The translations under genes and the position numbers were made by a program. Below the pieces are notes generated by a model, which did not search any database, was not told the DNA's origin, and saw nothing but the letters and a program-made list of their open reading frames with translations. Positions 1 to 12,890 of a stretch of DNA of 64,000 nucleotides are shown piece by piece. Every line of letters starts with the position of its first letter. Position 1 is the first letter of the stretch. Location: assembly GCA_037102815.1 (NCBI GenBank), contig BTPP01000011.1, positions 310,001-374,000 on the forward strand. Reading direction: 5' to 3'. The DNA comes from Neurospora intermedia. Its lineage: Eukaryota; Ascomycota; Sordariomycetes; Sordariales; Sordariaceae.

Positions 1-889
1 ATATATATATAGAAATACGTATACTAATTAACCGATTATTAATATACAGCTACCTACCCCTTCCCTTAAAATCGTTATTCCTAAATATAATACTTCTACT
101 ACTAAGCTTAACGAAGAATTAGGTAGTACTAATGTAATTTATAAATTCGCTTTTATTGAACGTTTTAAACTAATTGTCTAATTAGAAAATAGAAGTAAAG
201 AGAATAAATATATTAAACTGCTAGTAGGCGAAATAAGTAGGACTTCTATAATTAAAATTACTAATATAATAGTTACTTTTAAGGCTACTTCTATTATTTC
301 TATAAAATTTAATCGTAGGATATTAAACCCTAGGCTTACCTAAATTTATAATAGTAAATAGCGTATAGAAGATCGGAATAATATATTTAAAAGGATTAAA
401 CCTATAGTAATCCCTTATAACTCTTATATATTTCCTTAAAAATATATTAACTTTTAATATTTCTAATAACCTATAATTTAAACACTATACCTCTAAAAGT
501 AGCTTCTATCTCCCGCTAACCAAAAAAACTAATAAAAATAAAAAGAATAATATAATTAAAAGCTATTTTTATTTCCTATATTATAAAAGAAGTATTAAGC
601 GCGGATTCCTCGGAGTATAGGTATACAAATAATAAAGGAGGAGGTAAATAAACTAGGTTAGCTAGCGTAAAGTTTTTTAGGTTATTAAAAAAAAGCCGAC
701 GCTTTCTATTAAATTTAATTTCTTTAATAATAGTAAAACTATCCTTAATATTAAATATATTAAAAGGGTTGTTTTAAATAAAGGTATAACCGTATAAACT
801 ATAATATAAAAATGAATTAAACCCTAACGATAAACCCTATAACGGGCCTCGAATATTTTTAAATATCTATATAAAATAGATAAGAGAAA
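1..889. other. AT-rich DNA, nothing recognised
   Basis: The window opens with a short AT dinucleotide run and continues as strongly AT-biased DNA. No gene, terminal repeat or tandem array could be seen. It is probably part of a decayed mobile element that starts outside the window. Confidence 0.5.
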
Positions 890-1081
890 GGGGATTAATT
901 AATATTAGTAAATTGTACGATAAAACCGAAGGAAAACGAAGGTCGATCGATATTAGCGAATTGTATAATGTAATTAAAGGAAAAAAAAGGTTAATTAATA
1001 TCGGCGAATTGTATAATAAAACCGAAGGAGAATAAAAGTTAATTTATATTAATAAACTATATAAGACGGCCGAAGGAAAGT
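890..1081 (+). repeat. 48-bp tandem repeat, four copies
   Basis: A recurring AATTGTA-type core starts near 911, 959, 1007 and 1055, exactly 48 bases apart. Each unit also carries an ACCGAAGGA-like stretch. The period is a multiple of three and one frame gives a 16-residue unit with an ISELY-like core followed by a KTEGK-like segment. This suggests the array was once a coding repeat inside a gene or element ORF. Copies differ mainly by transitions, as expected under RIP. The source protein is unknown. Confidence 0.7.
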
Positions 1082-4000
1082 TTATTACTAGTAATAAATT
1101 ATAAAAAGATAGGGGTAAAATATCTATTATATACGAAATAATAAGCCGTATAGAAATAGAAGACTATAATTATACAAGGGGTAGTATTAGCGCTAGAGTA
1201 AATTAATAGGAGGAAAAATAGATTAGGTTATTCTTAAGGTTTTTCTCCGCAATTAGAATACCGGGTTAATTATAAAAATTAAAGGTAAATTAAATAGAGT
1301 TTTAGTAATAGAGGGGGACTAACTTCTAAACTTTACTATAATAATACCCTTATTTAGTAGAAAGCTAATTATAAAAGTTTAGGGGAAACGTTCTATACCC
1401 CTTTAAATTATTAATTGTATTTTACTATATAATAGTATTTAAGAAATAATAAGGCTAATAAATTGGATTACTAAGCGTTATATATCGCAATATAATATAA
1501 ATAGCCTTAAATTATTAGAAGACTATAATTAATTCTATATAGAGGTAATTAGCTTAAAAGCCCCCCTAGTAGTATCCTTAACTCTAATTTATAATAATAG
1601 TCCGGTTCCCGCTATAAATATCTAATTCGAAAAAAAAAACCCTTACGGCCTCTAATATCCATAATCTATAAGTCTAATCCGATTACTAAAATAGCTAATT
1701 ATTATTAATTAAAATATAATAATAAAGCTTATTAGATAAAGTTTAGAAGACGGATATTTAGTCTATATAATCGACGAAGGTAGTATTGAAGTAAATTAGG
1801 CGTTAATAGCCAAATAAATTAAATATATATTATACTCCGGTTAATTAATTATAAATTATAGTAATAAAGTAATATTCGTTTACTAAGATTTGTAAGAACT
1901 ATTAACGAATAGCCTATATCCGTAATTTTACTATATAAATAAATTTATAATTTATAAAAGGAGCGGCGACGTAGCCTTTAATATTCTTCTATATAAGTAA
2001 GAAATTAAGGATCTAGATTTGGCCCAAAAAAATAAAATAATATAGTGCAACGTAGGTAATAGTAATAATATAAGTACTTTAAAACCTAATTTAAACTCTC
2101 GCAATAATATATATATTATATAAAGCTAAACTAACCGTAGCCTAAAATATAATACTAGCGTCTTAAAACTAGATAAACGGAGTAGGTATTTCTATAAAGA
2201 AGGGATAATATTATAAATTATCGGCTATATTACTATAAATAGTCTTTATTAGAGGCTGGCTAAGGGTATAATCGACGAGAGGCGGGTAAATACTATTTTA
2301 ATAGAGAGGAAATATATATTGGGTAGAGAGGTAGATATAGTTATATTTAATATCCTTCTCCGTAAGATCGGCGATTATAATAATAAATATAAGATTTTTG
2401 AAATAATAACGGGTATATTATTTGTAATCGATATACTAAGTAAGGGTTATTTATAACGATATAATAATAATATACAAACGAAGTACTAGAATAAAAGTAT
2501 AATAGAACTATAGTTATAGAAGTAATAATTATAATAATTATAGTAAATAAATTTAACGTACTATAATTAAGAAGAAGATATAAAAGTTAAGAACGGCCGT
2601 AAGCGAGATTTTAATAATTAGAAGGAGGAGGCTATTAAAATAATAATTATTATATTATTATTCTATTAATATATATAGGGTAAGGAAGCCAAATTAATTA
2701 TCATCTTATCCTATAAAAATAATATATTATAATAATTGAAATATAAGAAAGAAAAGCCAATTACCCTTTCGTCCTTTCTATCGTCTAATAAATTAAATAG
2801 ATTTAATTATTACCTTAATATATATAAAGCGCCTACGAGGGCTTTAATTGAAAGAATTCTAATTCTTCTATTCCGTTTGGAAGAGGTAAGTAAGTAAAAG
2901 TACCTCTAAGTATTCTAACTATTCCCTACAATTGTAAAAAGGTAAAAACTCTAAGGCAAGGTCTTTAATAGTATTTATAGAGTAGAAGGCTAAATTCGAA
3001 TAATTTTAAACCCAATTTACTTTTATCTATCTACCTCTTTAAGTATTGAAGGTACCCTTTCTTATATATACCCTTACCTAACCTACTTAGTAAATCTAAT
3101 AATTATAACCCTAGGACCCTCCTTTACCCTACCTTTATATAACAATCAGCCCGTAGAAGGATTCGAAATATAATAAATCCTAACTAATATCGCGAATATA
3201 TCTAATACTATACTAAAAGGCTGCTTAAAATCCTCCGGGAAGCTAGGGAATTAATTATTATACCTTCTCCTCGTAGCCTACTACCCAAACTTCCTACGGA
3301 CTATAAAAAACCTACTTATATTAATACCCTATACTAAAATTAAAGGGTTATTATACTATAAATATATTACTAACTAATTAAAAATAAACTTACGGACCCT
3401 CTATATATTTTAAATATTACGCCTCCTAAGGATATTAAATAATTAATTAATAAGATTTATATATTTAAATTGTTAGGACTATATAGCGAGATATATATTA
3501 AATAAGTATTTTAACGCCCAAAAGATATTATTTAAATAATATAATTACTAAAGGCTCCCGCTTATAATATATATTAAATTAGTTCGAATATCTATAAATT
3601 TAATAATTATTATAATCGGATATTCGTAAAAGCAAAGGGAGGTTTAACTTTTAAATACTATATATACAAGATAATAAAGGACGGTGAAAAGGCGGCTTAC
3701 TTTGTACTATAAATTTAAAGGCGTTTATAAATATACTACTACTATTTATACCTAAATACCTTACTACCTACCGATAATTATCTATACTAAGATAGTAAAG
3801 GCTAATTAAAATAATTATCCTACTAAAAGCAATTAAAATCTATATAAAGGATACGAAGTACGCTTTAAATAATCGTATAAATCTTTTATAGATAAATATA
3901 ATACAATTAAATATATTTAAATATCTTAGCTATTCTTTAAATATAATTTATTACCTTCGTTCGAAAATAATAAATATAATAATTATTACTTCTATAAAGA

Positions 4001-5161
4001 GAAATACTCATTCTAAGATATATCCTACAAAGGGCTACCTAAATAGTAGAATACCTCTACCTAAATAATAGGAAAATAAGCGGAAGCAACCTTTAAGGTA
4101 TTTAAGAATAGCGTTATATCCTAATAAATTGTATTCAAATATAAACGGAGCAATTATATTCTATAAAACAAAAAAATACAAATAGAAATAGCGGTTATAC
4201 AATAGGCGATTTATAATATAAGGCTCGTAAAGAAGACGACTACTAATTTAGGTTAATAAAGATTAAGGAAAGGGGGCGAAGGGAGAAAAGGGGGGAGGGG
4301 GGCTAAATAAGGGAATCGGTCTTAAAAATAAATAAAAACGAATAAATAAAATAAAGGGAAGAGAGAAGTATAATTATTCTTAAAGTATAAATATTTTATA
4401 CTTAAAACTATATTACTTTTAAAAGTATTTTCTTTATATATAGAGTACTATATTAAAAGGCCTAATATAGGGCTATAATACTATAACTATATAAAAAAGT
4501 AATAGTTTAATTACTTACTATATAGAAATATAATCTATAATTCTATTATATTAGCCTTATTCAACCTTAGTTGGATTAGGGTTATCTATAGTAAAAAAAT
4601 TGTATAAAACTACCAAAATATATACAAGGCGTATATTTATAAATTATATTCTATATTACCCTATAGGCGCTAGGAATATTTACGCAATCGGTCGGCATTC
4701 GTACGCCTATTATAGCGATATATCGTCCTTTTCCATCCGTACACTGTACTTTAAATATTAATACTAATAAGATAAATTATAATAACCTACTTTTTATTTC
4801 TAAAAACCGGGCTAAAATCTCTTTTATAAGGCCGCTTCCAAAATAACCTTCTAATTAATAATACTTTTATTATTATAATACTATTTATACTTAAAAATAA
4901 AATTAATAATAATATAACGGATAAGATCTAGTAATGATTAAATATAGTCGACATTACTATATTTAATACTAATTAATAGGACGTTGTAATTTTTTATTAA
5001 AAATAGTATATTAAATTATAATATATAGTATATTAAACTATACAAACGGACGTAATTACTTAGAACTACTACTATAATATAAAGACCGTTTATAAGTTAA
5101 TTCCTATTAATAATATACTATATATTACTAACCTAACTTATATATTATACTTTTTAATAAA
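1082..5161. other. RIP-mutated repeat DNA with a purine tract at 4,262-4,311
   Basis: No gene is readable here. The notable object is a strongly purine-rich run at about 4,262-4,311 ending in GGGGGGCTAA. It closely resembles the polypurine tract just before the right LTR of the element at 33,240-40,712, which ends in GGGGGGGGCTAA. By analogy it may mark the 3' end of an older, forward-oriented LTR element whose 5' part lies at or beyond the left edge, but I found no matching LTR pair. A slightly GC-richer patch lies at 4,660-4,755. Family assignment is tentative. Confidence 0.4.
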
Positions 5162-5300
5162 GTTATTTTAATATTAAAATTAATTCTCTAGAATAGAGAT
5201 TGCCCCCGAATAGCTATAGATCGGCTCCGAGGTTATTTTAATATTAAAATCGACTCCCTAGAATAAAAATCGCCCCCGAATAATTGTAAATCAATTCCTT
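5162..5300. repeat. 70-bp tandem duplication
   Basis: Two adjacent units begin at 5,162 and 5,232. Both start with GTTATTTTAATATTAAAAT, then carry a CTAGAATA segment and end in GCCCCCGAATA. Differences between the copies are largely C/T or A/G. The period is not a multiple of three, so a coding origin is less likely than for the 48- and 57-bp arrays. Confidence 0.7.
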
Positions 5301-6525
5301 AACGGCCGTTAATAAATAATTAATTAAATATATAAATTTTCTAAATTCTTATTATTAAAAGCTACTTATTAACTAAATTTATATAAATAATTATTCGAAT
5401 AATCCCGACAGCTATCCGATAATATTACTATTTATCTATTTACTTTTCGTATTTTTAGTAAATATAATACCCTCAATCCTTCGGAATATCGCTTTAATCG
5501 CCTATATTATACGCTAAATTACTATTAGCGAATACTAATATAAATAATAATAGGACTAACCCAAATTTCTTAAGTATAAAAATATATACTAAAATACTAT
5601 AAACTATATAATGTATATTATCTACTATATATAGCCTTTTTACAATTAGTAATAGATATAAACCCTATAGAATTTAATTATCGATTAATATTACTTTATC
5701 CTTCTTATAAAATAATTTAATATATTTAACCTTCTACTTTTAGGTAACCACCTACTTTTTATAAAAAAAGATAAAATAATAATTGTAATTAATATTATAG
5801 GCTATACTACCCTTATTAAAACGATGGGTAATAATTACCTTTATTTTTCTAATAGCCCAACTATAAAATCTCTCTTCGTTTCCTAGGTTTAATTTCTTAT
5901 TACCTCTTTAGGTAGGCCTTTATAGCCCCTATATTTAAATTAATAATATTCTATTAAAAGGCGGTATATTTATACCCTCCTTTTACCTAATCCGATTTAA
6001 ATTTAAATAATAAACTATTATAACCTAAGAAAAGCGTAATAGAAATATAAATAAATTAAATAATAGGGAAGGATTATTATAATTACGAATCCCTACAATC
6101 CTATAAATATAAACCTCCCCTATTCTTATACTATATTAATATCCCCTCCCTAAATATAAACCGAAGTTCAAACCCTTTCTTTATACCCTTCTTCTTCCTT
6201 CTAACTACCCCCCCCAATTTAATTATAATAAAGGTAGAATACAAAGGTACCAATAACTGCCAATTTTCCCCCGGCACTATATAACCTACTATTTTAGATA
6301 TTTAATTATCTTTACTTTCCGTTTATAAAATTTAATTTTAATTAATACTATTAAACTTCCTCTATATTACCGGAATATAATTACTTTCCTTAGAGAATAG
6401 AGAGAGGACCCCGTATACTAAGTAAATAGTTATTAATTTACTAATGGGGGTCTTTATAACCTTTTTAATACTAATTATAAAAAAAACTATATCTAATTTA
6501 TTGGCTATTTTACTATAGTCGACGT
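5301..6525. other. AT-rich DNA, nothing recognised
   Basis: Strong AT bias with short C-rich patches near 6,115-6,210. No coding, RNA or terminal-repeat feature could be supported. Confidence 0.5.
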
Positions 6526-6872
6526 ATTAGGCCGGGTTTTATCGAAGCCTAGCTTCGATAGGCTATAATACCTTTAATCTCTTCGGCTAACTTCTTTTCC
6601 AGTTACTCCACTTTTAATTCTAGGCTCGGGCGCTTAATATTCGATACAACCTCCTAGCGTTTAGGGCTTAGAATTTTAGTTAGGGTTTTAATTAAGGTAG
6701 CGGTTGGCGTAATTAGGCTAGAATTTATTAAAGTCCAGCTTCAATAGACTATAATCGCCTTTAGTCTCTTTAATTAACTTCTTTCCTAATTACTTCGCTT
6801 TCGGTAATAAATTCGGACGTTTAATATTCGATACAACCTTCTAGCGTTTAGGGCTTAGGGTTTTAATTCGTA
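6526..6872. repeat. 187-bp tandem duplication with hairpin and TTAGGG motifs
   Basis: Two copies start at about 6,526 and 6,712. The best conserved landmark, a TTAATATTCGATACAACC block, occurs at about 6,634 and 6,820. The first copy has a perfect inverted repeat at 6,540-6,560 (TATCGAAGC, 3-base loop, GCTTCGATA), which is eroded in the second. Each copy ends with TTAGGG-like hexamers (about 6,661, 6,679, 6,848 and 6,854). They are too few and too irregular to be called telomeric. Confidence 0.65.
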
Positions 6873-9100
6873 TTAATAATTAAAGGGGATACCTTAGGTT
6901 TATAATATATAATACTACGCTTCTCTACCCGCTTCAATTCGGATTATTACTTATTTATCCGCAAATAATGGAATTAATACGATATTAGCACTTTCTAACG
7001 GTTTAAATCTTATATATAACTTATAATTTAGAAGTATAACCTAGGGGGTAGAAGAGGGGAGTATAATTAGGAGGGTAGAAATAAATAACTAATAATAAAA
7101 TTATATTCCTCTAAAATATTTATATTTTTACTTATTCGTAGAGTAGCCTTCTTTTTAATTAGTATCTTATTAAATTTATTCGCGGGTATCTTATTAGACT
7201 TCTTCTTTACCGGTATCTTATTTAAGGAGGTTATTTAATAGTAAATTATTTATACGGAATAGCCTTTTTCTTTATAAAAATCTCCTATCCGCCGAAATCC
7301 GAACTACCTATAGTAAGGTTTTAATAGTATTAGACGATAGAATATAGTCCTTCTAAGGGGATAAAAGAGAGTTAGATTTAGAAAATCGAATAGGAAATTA
7401 TTATTCTTCTTACTATTATTAGTAATAAATTCAAATAGAAGAATAGGTAGATAATTTAGAAAGAATAGAACGAAAAATAAAGGGAAACGAATAAAGAAAT
7501 TTATAGGAATAAAAATAGGAATAAAAGGATTTACTTCAATCTATAACTAAATTTTAAAGGGACGACCAGCCCCCCCCCCCCCCCCCCCCAACGTATATTC
7601 TAAAATACTTAATAGCCTCCTAATACTATTTAATTAATTTTAAAAATAGTTAAACTATTATTATTTTAATATTACTTATATAACTTTAATAGGCTTGAAG
7701 TATCCGGCTTCTTCTTTATTAGAGTTTCGTTAGGGTTAGCCTTAATAGTATACTTTACGTATATACTTCTAAACCTAAACTATTTAATAATATAAATCCG
7801 GTAGATAGTTTTACTATTATAATAAGTAGGCAAAGGGGTATTTCGCGTTATTAGCGAAGCGTAAGGAATAAGGGCGAATAGTAAAGTTAGGAATATTACT
7901 ATAGTAATCGGTTTTATAAATTACTTATAGTTAATTATTAGTATTAGTAATTGCAAATTTATAAAAGTAACGCCTATTAGTAGTATAGTACTCAGTTTGG
8001 ATATTATCCTACGGATTATCGTTTTAAAAAGATCGAAATTAATGGTAGCTTTATTGCTCGAACGTTTACAGCCGGCCGCAAAATAATTATAGAAGAGTTA
8101 CAATTATAAAACGTACTAACTAAACCGGTAGTAAATTATTAAGGTTTACAATAATATTATTAAAAATACTATTATTAATATTAGGCGTACTAATATAACT
8201 ATTGGATTAACTAAAGGTCGGTTATTAGTAGTATATTATAAATTCTCGAATTAGATTTAGAAAATAAGGTTAAATATTATTAGTTCTATAATTATTACTA
8301 TTAGAAAAATAAAATTCAAATTTTAATTTAAATAGAAAAGAAGCTTCATCTAAAATTAATAGAAAATTCATCGGATTATTAAAGAAGATTATTAGAAATT
8401 GGATAGAAGGCCTATTATTATTAGGGAAATAAGTTAATAAAGGAATAGGAATAAGAATATAAATTAGAACGGGGAATAATAGAAGGAAATATAATAGGAA
8501 TAACGATAGTAGTAATAGTAAATTAATAATATAAATAACTATAGGGGTAGGGACGATACCCGGTATTACTTCCCGCCTTTAAATTATATAGGTCCGAGAA
8601 AATACCTTCCTTAAATTTCTTTAAATTCTTTACAGGACGGCCGAAGGCTTAGAATCGGAATAATAAATATTTTATAATATTAGTACCGGAAATATAGAAG
8701 AGGTTATTCTATATATATATTCGCCGGTAGGTAGAAGGAAGCTCCGAATATATTAATTTAAATACTAATCGATAGGTATAGAAACGAAGAAATACTTAAT
8801 TAACTGGTAAGAAAAATTAGTATTATTAAAGTACCTACTATATTTATAAAAATAAAGAAAACGGAATTAGTAATAATAAAGTAGCGTTGCTCGTATATTA
8901 TTCGTAGGAATTAAATCCTCTTAGTTAAATCGGCGGCTCGCTAATTTAAATTTAATTATAGAGCCTTTATTTATACCTATCTATTTTAAAGGATATTTCG
9001 GAAGAAGGCGTATAGTAAACCGAACTATATAAGCTATCGAAGGTTCGAAAATAGTAAATAAAGCTGGGGAGGGGTAATAAAGCTCTCCAATCTATTATAT
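6873..9100. other. RIP-mutated DNA with a poly-C tract
   Basis: No gene is readable. A run of 20 C residues at 7,570-7,589 is the only conspicuous object, and a purine-rich patch lies at about 7,025-7,075. The rest is AT-rich with short GC patches and no detectable repeat partner. Confidence 0.5.
7570..7589. repeat. Poly-C homopolymer (20 C)
   Basis: An uninterrupted run of C stands in otherwise AT-rich DNA. On the minus strand it is a G run, compatible with an expanded polypurine tract of a decayed minus-oriented LTR element. Homopolymer C escapes RIP because it offers at most one CpA step. Exact length may be affected by sequencing error. Confidence 0.85.
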
Positions 9101-9170
9101 TCTAATAATAAAATAAATTTATATTAGTAGCCTAATAATTATAAAAGGCGGGGTTAATAGGTTTAATTTA
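9101..9170 (+). repeat. Left copy of a 70-bp direct repeat pair
   Basis: This segment matches 10,321-10,393 over about 70 bases; the best conserved part is CTAATAATTATA followed by AAGGC and a GGTTTAATTTA tail. The two copies bracket a roughly 1.15-kb stretch holding a threefold tandem repeat. They could be the ends of a small non-autonomous element or part of a larger tandem structure; no target duplication was established. Confidence 0.5.
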
Positions 9171-9470
9171 TTTAATAGTATTAAAACTTCGCTAGTAAAA
9201 ATTCAACCGAATTGCTAAAAATAAACTAAATATAAACAATTCTCTATAGAATAAGGTTAATTAAAATTAAAGATATAAAATATAAATAAAAAAGCTAGTT
9301 AAAAGAATTATTAAGAAAGGAAGAATTTATAAAAGAAATAAGAAAGAGTAATAAAATTCTAAAAGGTAAGTACGTACATTATTTAAAGAAGTTATTAAAT
9401 ATACTATAGAAGAAGGGTACAATTCCTAATTTAATAGGCGTACAAATAAATTCCTACTATATTTACAATT

Positions 9471-10190
9471 CGGTTAATAGACCCACAATTTTAAAAGTAC
9501 GCCTAAATCTCCTTATATAAAACTAAATAGGTAATTAATATTTCTAACAAAAATACTCCGACTATTAATATCCTTATTATTTTTAGTAGGCTTATAATAT
9601 TATTAATCTAAAATAGTTTATATATCGCAAAGTATAACGGCCTTATTTAAAGTATTTTTTTTATAATAAAATATAAAGAACTAATAATTTTAATAACGTA
9701 AAGCTAAAAGGACCTTATAGTAATAACTCGGTTAATAGATTCGCAATTCTAAAAGTATATTTAAATCTCCTTATATAAAGCTGAATAGTTGGTATTTCCA
9801 ATAAAAATAATTAGACTATCGATATCCTTATTATTCTTAGTAGGTTTGTAATACTATTAATTTAAATTAATTTGTATATTATAGGGTATAACAACCTTAT
9901 TTAAAATATTTTTATATCAGAACGTAAAGAATTAGTAATTTTAATAACGCGAAATTAAAAGGATTTTATAATAGTAATTCAATTAATAGACCCGTAGCTT
10001 TAGAAATACATTTAGATACTATAAAACGAAGTTGAATAATCGACGTTTTCGATAAGGATATTCCGACTATCGATATACTCCTTATTATTAGTAAGGTATA
10101 ATATTATTTATCTAAAGTAATTTATATTTCGTAGCGTTTAGCAGCCTTTTCTTATATCGCAGCAATACAGCGCTTTATAGTAAAGATATC
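9471..10190 (+). repeat. About 255-bp tandem repeat, three copies
   Basis: Three units begin with a CGGTTAATAG-like motif at about 9,471, 9,729 and 9,980. Within each, the same order of blocks is recognisable: a TTTAAATCTCCTTATATAAA-like block, an ACTATCGATATCCTTATTATT-like block and a TAATTTTAATAACG-like block. The copies have diverged mainly by transitions, and the third is the most different. Function unknown; it may be a satellite or the inner part of an element bracketed by the 70-bp direct repeats. Confidence 0.65.
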
Positions 10191-10320
10191 CTCCTATTTA
10201 TAATTATTTTAGGTTAGCGCCTACCCTTTATATAAAAATTAATATTATAAATACTATTAATTATTTAGAAGGATAATATAAAAGAAAATAAAATAGTATT
10301 AAATTTATTTAGTCGGTAGT

Positions 10321-10393
10321 TCTATAATAATAGAATAAATTTAGCTATAATAGTCTAATAATTATAGAAGGCAGGGTCGATAGGTTTAATTTA
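10321..10393 (+). repeat. Right copy of the 70-bp direct repeat pair
   Basis: Partner of 9,101-9,170, in the same orientation and about 1.22 kb away. Mismatches are mostly G/A and C/T. See the left copy for interpretation. Confidence 0.5.
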
Positions 10394-12430
10394 ATTAGTA
10401 ATTTTTAATATAAACGCTATTAGAGATAAAGCTCTTTTAAAGTACTTAATATTAAATAAAGGTATAAAATAAAACCTAAAATAAGTTAATAGAAGAAATA
10501 GTATAAGGTAGATTTAATTGTAATATACGTATTTATAAAGAATATTAAAAAATAAAAGTGAAAATTATAAATAGAAATAAAAGATTCTTTAATAATTCTA
10601 AAACTAAAGCTTTAAAAGTAAGATAAGTATATTATAGGCTAAACCTAAGTAGGCAAAGCTCCCCCCTTAATAGAACGTATATATATACTATATATATAAT
10701 ATAATTACTAAAATAGTACTTTAAAAATATTAATATACCAAATTAACTTTATATAGCCGATTCGGCTAGAGATAGCCAATATATTTCTCTATAGGTTAAT
10801 AGTTAATACCCTATATAATTGTAAATACTTTTATAAATATCTTTCGGAGAACTAACTTAGTTAGGCCCGCTTACAATATTAAATATTAATTTTAATACTA
10901 TTAATCTATCAAACCTCAACTACCAATTTTACTTATATTAGAATAGAAAGTTATATTAAAAAAGTTATTATAAAATAAATACTAATTATATTTAATATTT
11001 GTACTCTAATTCTAAATAAAATAATATTTTAACCGGCAATAAATAGTAAAGCTAAATCCTTAGAGAATCTTTTACCTACTTCCCTAATTATCTACTACTT
11101 ACCCCCCCCCCCCCCCCCCCCCCCCCCCTTCTCTCTCTCTCTCTCTATCTTTAGCCTTAACCTCCTTCTCTTATTTATTTTATTTATACCCTTATTGAGA
11201 CGTATATTATAGAGAATATAAAAATTTATAATAGAAGAGCCCCTACTATTAGTACAAACAAGATTATTGAAATCCTAATTATACTTCTTTTACCTCCTAA
11301 TTTCTACGATTTTTTATTCTAATATACTAACCCTCTGATCTAATTACGTATAAAGGGGAACTAAATTTAAAATAGGGGCGATAAAGTAGTATTAAAATAG
11401 ACTAAATATTTTAGAAGGGCCTAAAGATACTTCGAATAATAATATAATAATACTAATAGAATAAAGTACTACTAGTACTAGTAACCCGAAGGCCCGATTA
11501 AGAGAATTACTATATATTTTTAAAAGTTAATTATAATCTAATTTAAACTGGAAGAAAAAGAGTATAGGCTATAGAATTAAATTATAATTAGAATAAAATA
11601 TACTTCTACTTATATAAATATAAAATATTGTTTAAATAATCGATTTATAGTAAATAATGTATTAAATATATTATTATAATCCTACCGAAGGTTATAATCT
11701 TTATTATTCTTCCTAACTCTTTATAATTTAAAGTAAACTTTATAGACGTAAAAACGCCTAGGTTTATATATAATACCCTATTTAATATAATTAAAATATT
11801 TTCTACTTTTTCCTTACCGACGTTAAATATAATAATACCTATTATATATATAATTAATATAAAGGTTAATATATTCTTTCCCCTATTTATAAATATTACC
11901 GACGATACCGGTATAAATATTAATGTAATTGTTATTACTAATATTATTATTATTTTAATTCCCATCTTCTATATCGACTTAGTAGTCGGGTAGGACGTTA
12001 TTATCCTCATCCGCTTCTTCGTCTTTATCGGCGGTAAATTATATTTAATAATTAGAATATTCTTATTTATAAACTATATATAAAATATATAGCGTTCTTA
12101 ATGCAACGACGAGGGAAATAACGACTATTAAATAATATAGGCTTATCGGGCGTAGGTAAGCCGGGTATAATTAAGGTATTACGGCGGCGATAATTAAAGG
12201 GCGTAATAAACTAACTCGAACCGAGGTCGACCCTATAAAGAAGGGTAAAAGAAAGTAAAGACATTATAAATTACCAATTTATAATAATAATTAAATAAAT
12301 TAATTATTAATAAGTAAATAGAATAGAGATTAGTAACTAATACTAGATAGAGTATATAGGCTTTAATAAGAGAATTAGGAATTAAAAAATTAAATTAAAG
12401 TCGGACGGAGCAATATAATATAAATATATA
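10394..12430. other. RIP-mutated DNA with a poly-C/CT tract
   Basis: No gene is supported. A 106-codon minus-strand frame at 11,645-11,965 translates to Ile/Leu/Tyr/Asn-rich sequence without a domain and is read as a chance frame. The only distinctive object is the C/CT tract at 11,102-11,146. A GC-richer patch lies at about 12,110-12,250. Confidence 0.5.
11102..11146. repeat. Poly-C (about 27 C) plus CT microsatellite
   Basis: About 27 consecutive C residues are followed by TT and a CT dinucleotide run. The minus strand therefore reads as a long GA-then-G purine tract, the form expected of an expanded LTR-element polypurine tract or simply of slippage. It contains no internal CpA, so RIP would leave it alone while the surroundings decay. 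Confidence 0.85.
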
Positions 12431-12890
12431 CGGGCCTTATATACTTAAAAAAAGTAATATAGCAATTCCAATTATAAAGTAAATTAATTAAATAGACCCA
12501 ATTATAGAGAGTTAAATCGACCCTATATAACTGAACGCTTATAAATACCTAATTCTATATTTATATACGGGCTTTAAGTATTTAAAAGAAGTAATATAAT
12601 AATTCTAATAGTAAGGCAAAATTAATTAAATAGACCCAATTATAAGGAGTCGAATCGACCTCCTATAGCCGAGCGCCTATAAATACCTAACCCTATTATA
12701 ATAATAAGGGTAAATTAAAATTGTAAATTAGGTCGTCGAATATATAGTACCTATAAAATTATAGTTATAGTAATTTATATAGGGTACTTAATAGAGAAGT
12801 AAGATTTTTATTCGCAACCGTAGTATATTTATATACGGACCCTAGGCACTCCTAAAAAGTAATATAGTAATTCCGGTCTTATAAATAAAA
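12431..12890 (+). repeat. 137-bp tandem repeat, cluster 1
   Basis: Two complete units start with CGGGC at 12,431 and 12,568, and a partial third starts at about 12,836. Each has, in order, an AAAAAGTAATATA block, a TTAATTAAATAGACCCAATT block and a TCGACC...CCGA-CGC-TATAAATA block. The same unit recurs 0.6 kb downstream in cluster 2. The period is not a multiple of three. A satellite or LTR-internal repeat is possible. Confidence 0.65.

Noticed and set aside
6661-6859. TTAGGG hexamers as an internal telomere tract
   Set aside because: Only four irregularly spaced hexamers inside a larger duplicated unit; no tandem telomeric array.
11645-11965. 106-codon minus-strand open frame in the AT-rich block
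   Set aside because: Translation is almost only Ile, Leu, Asn, Tyr, Val and Lys with no domain; typical of chance frames in RIP-mutated DNA.
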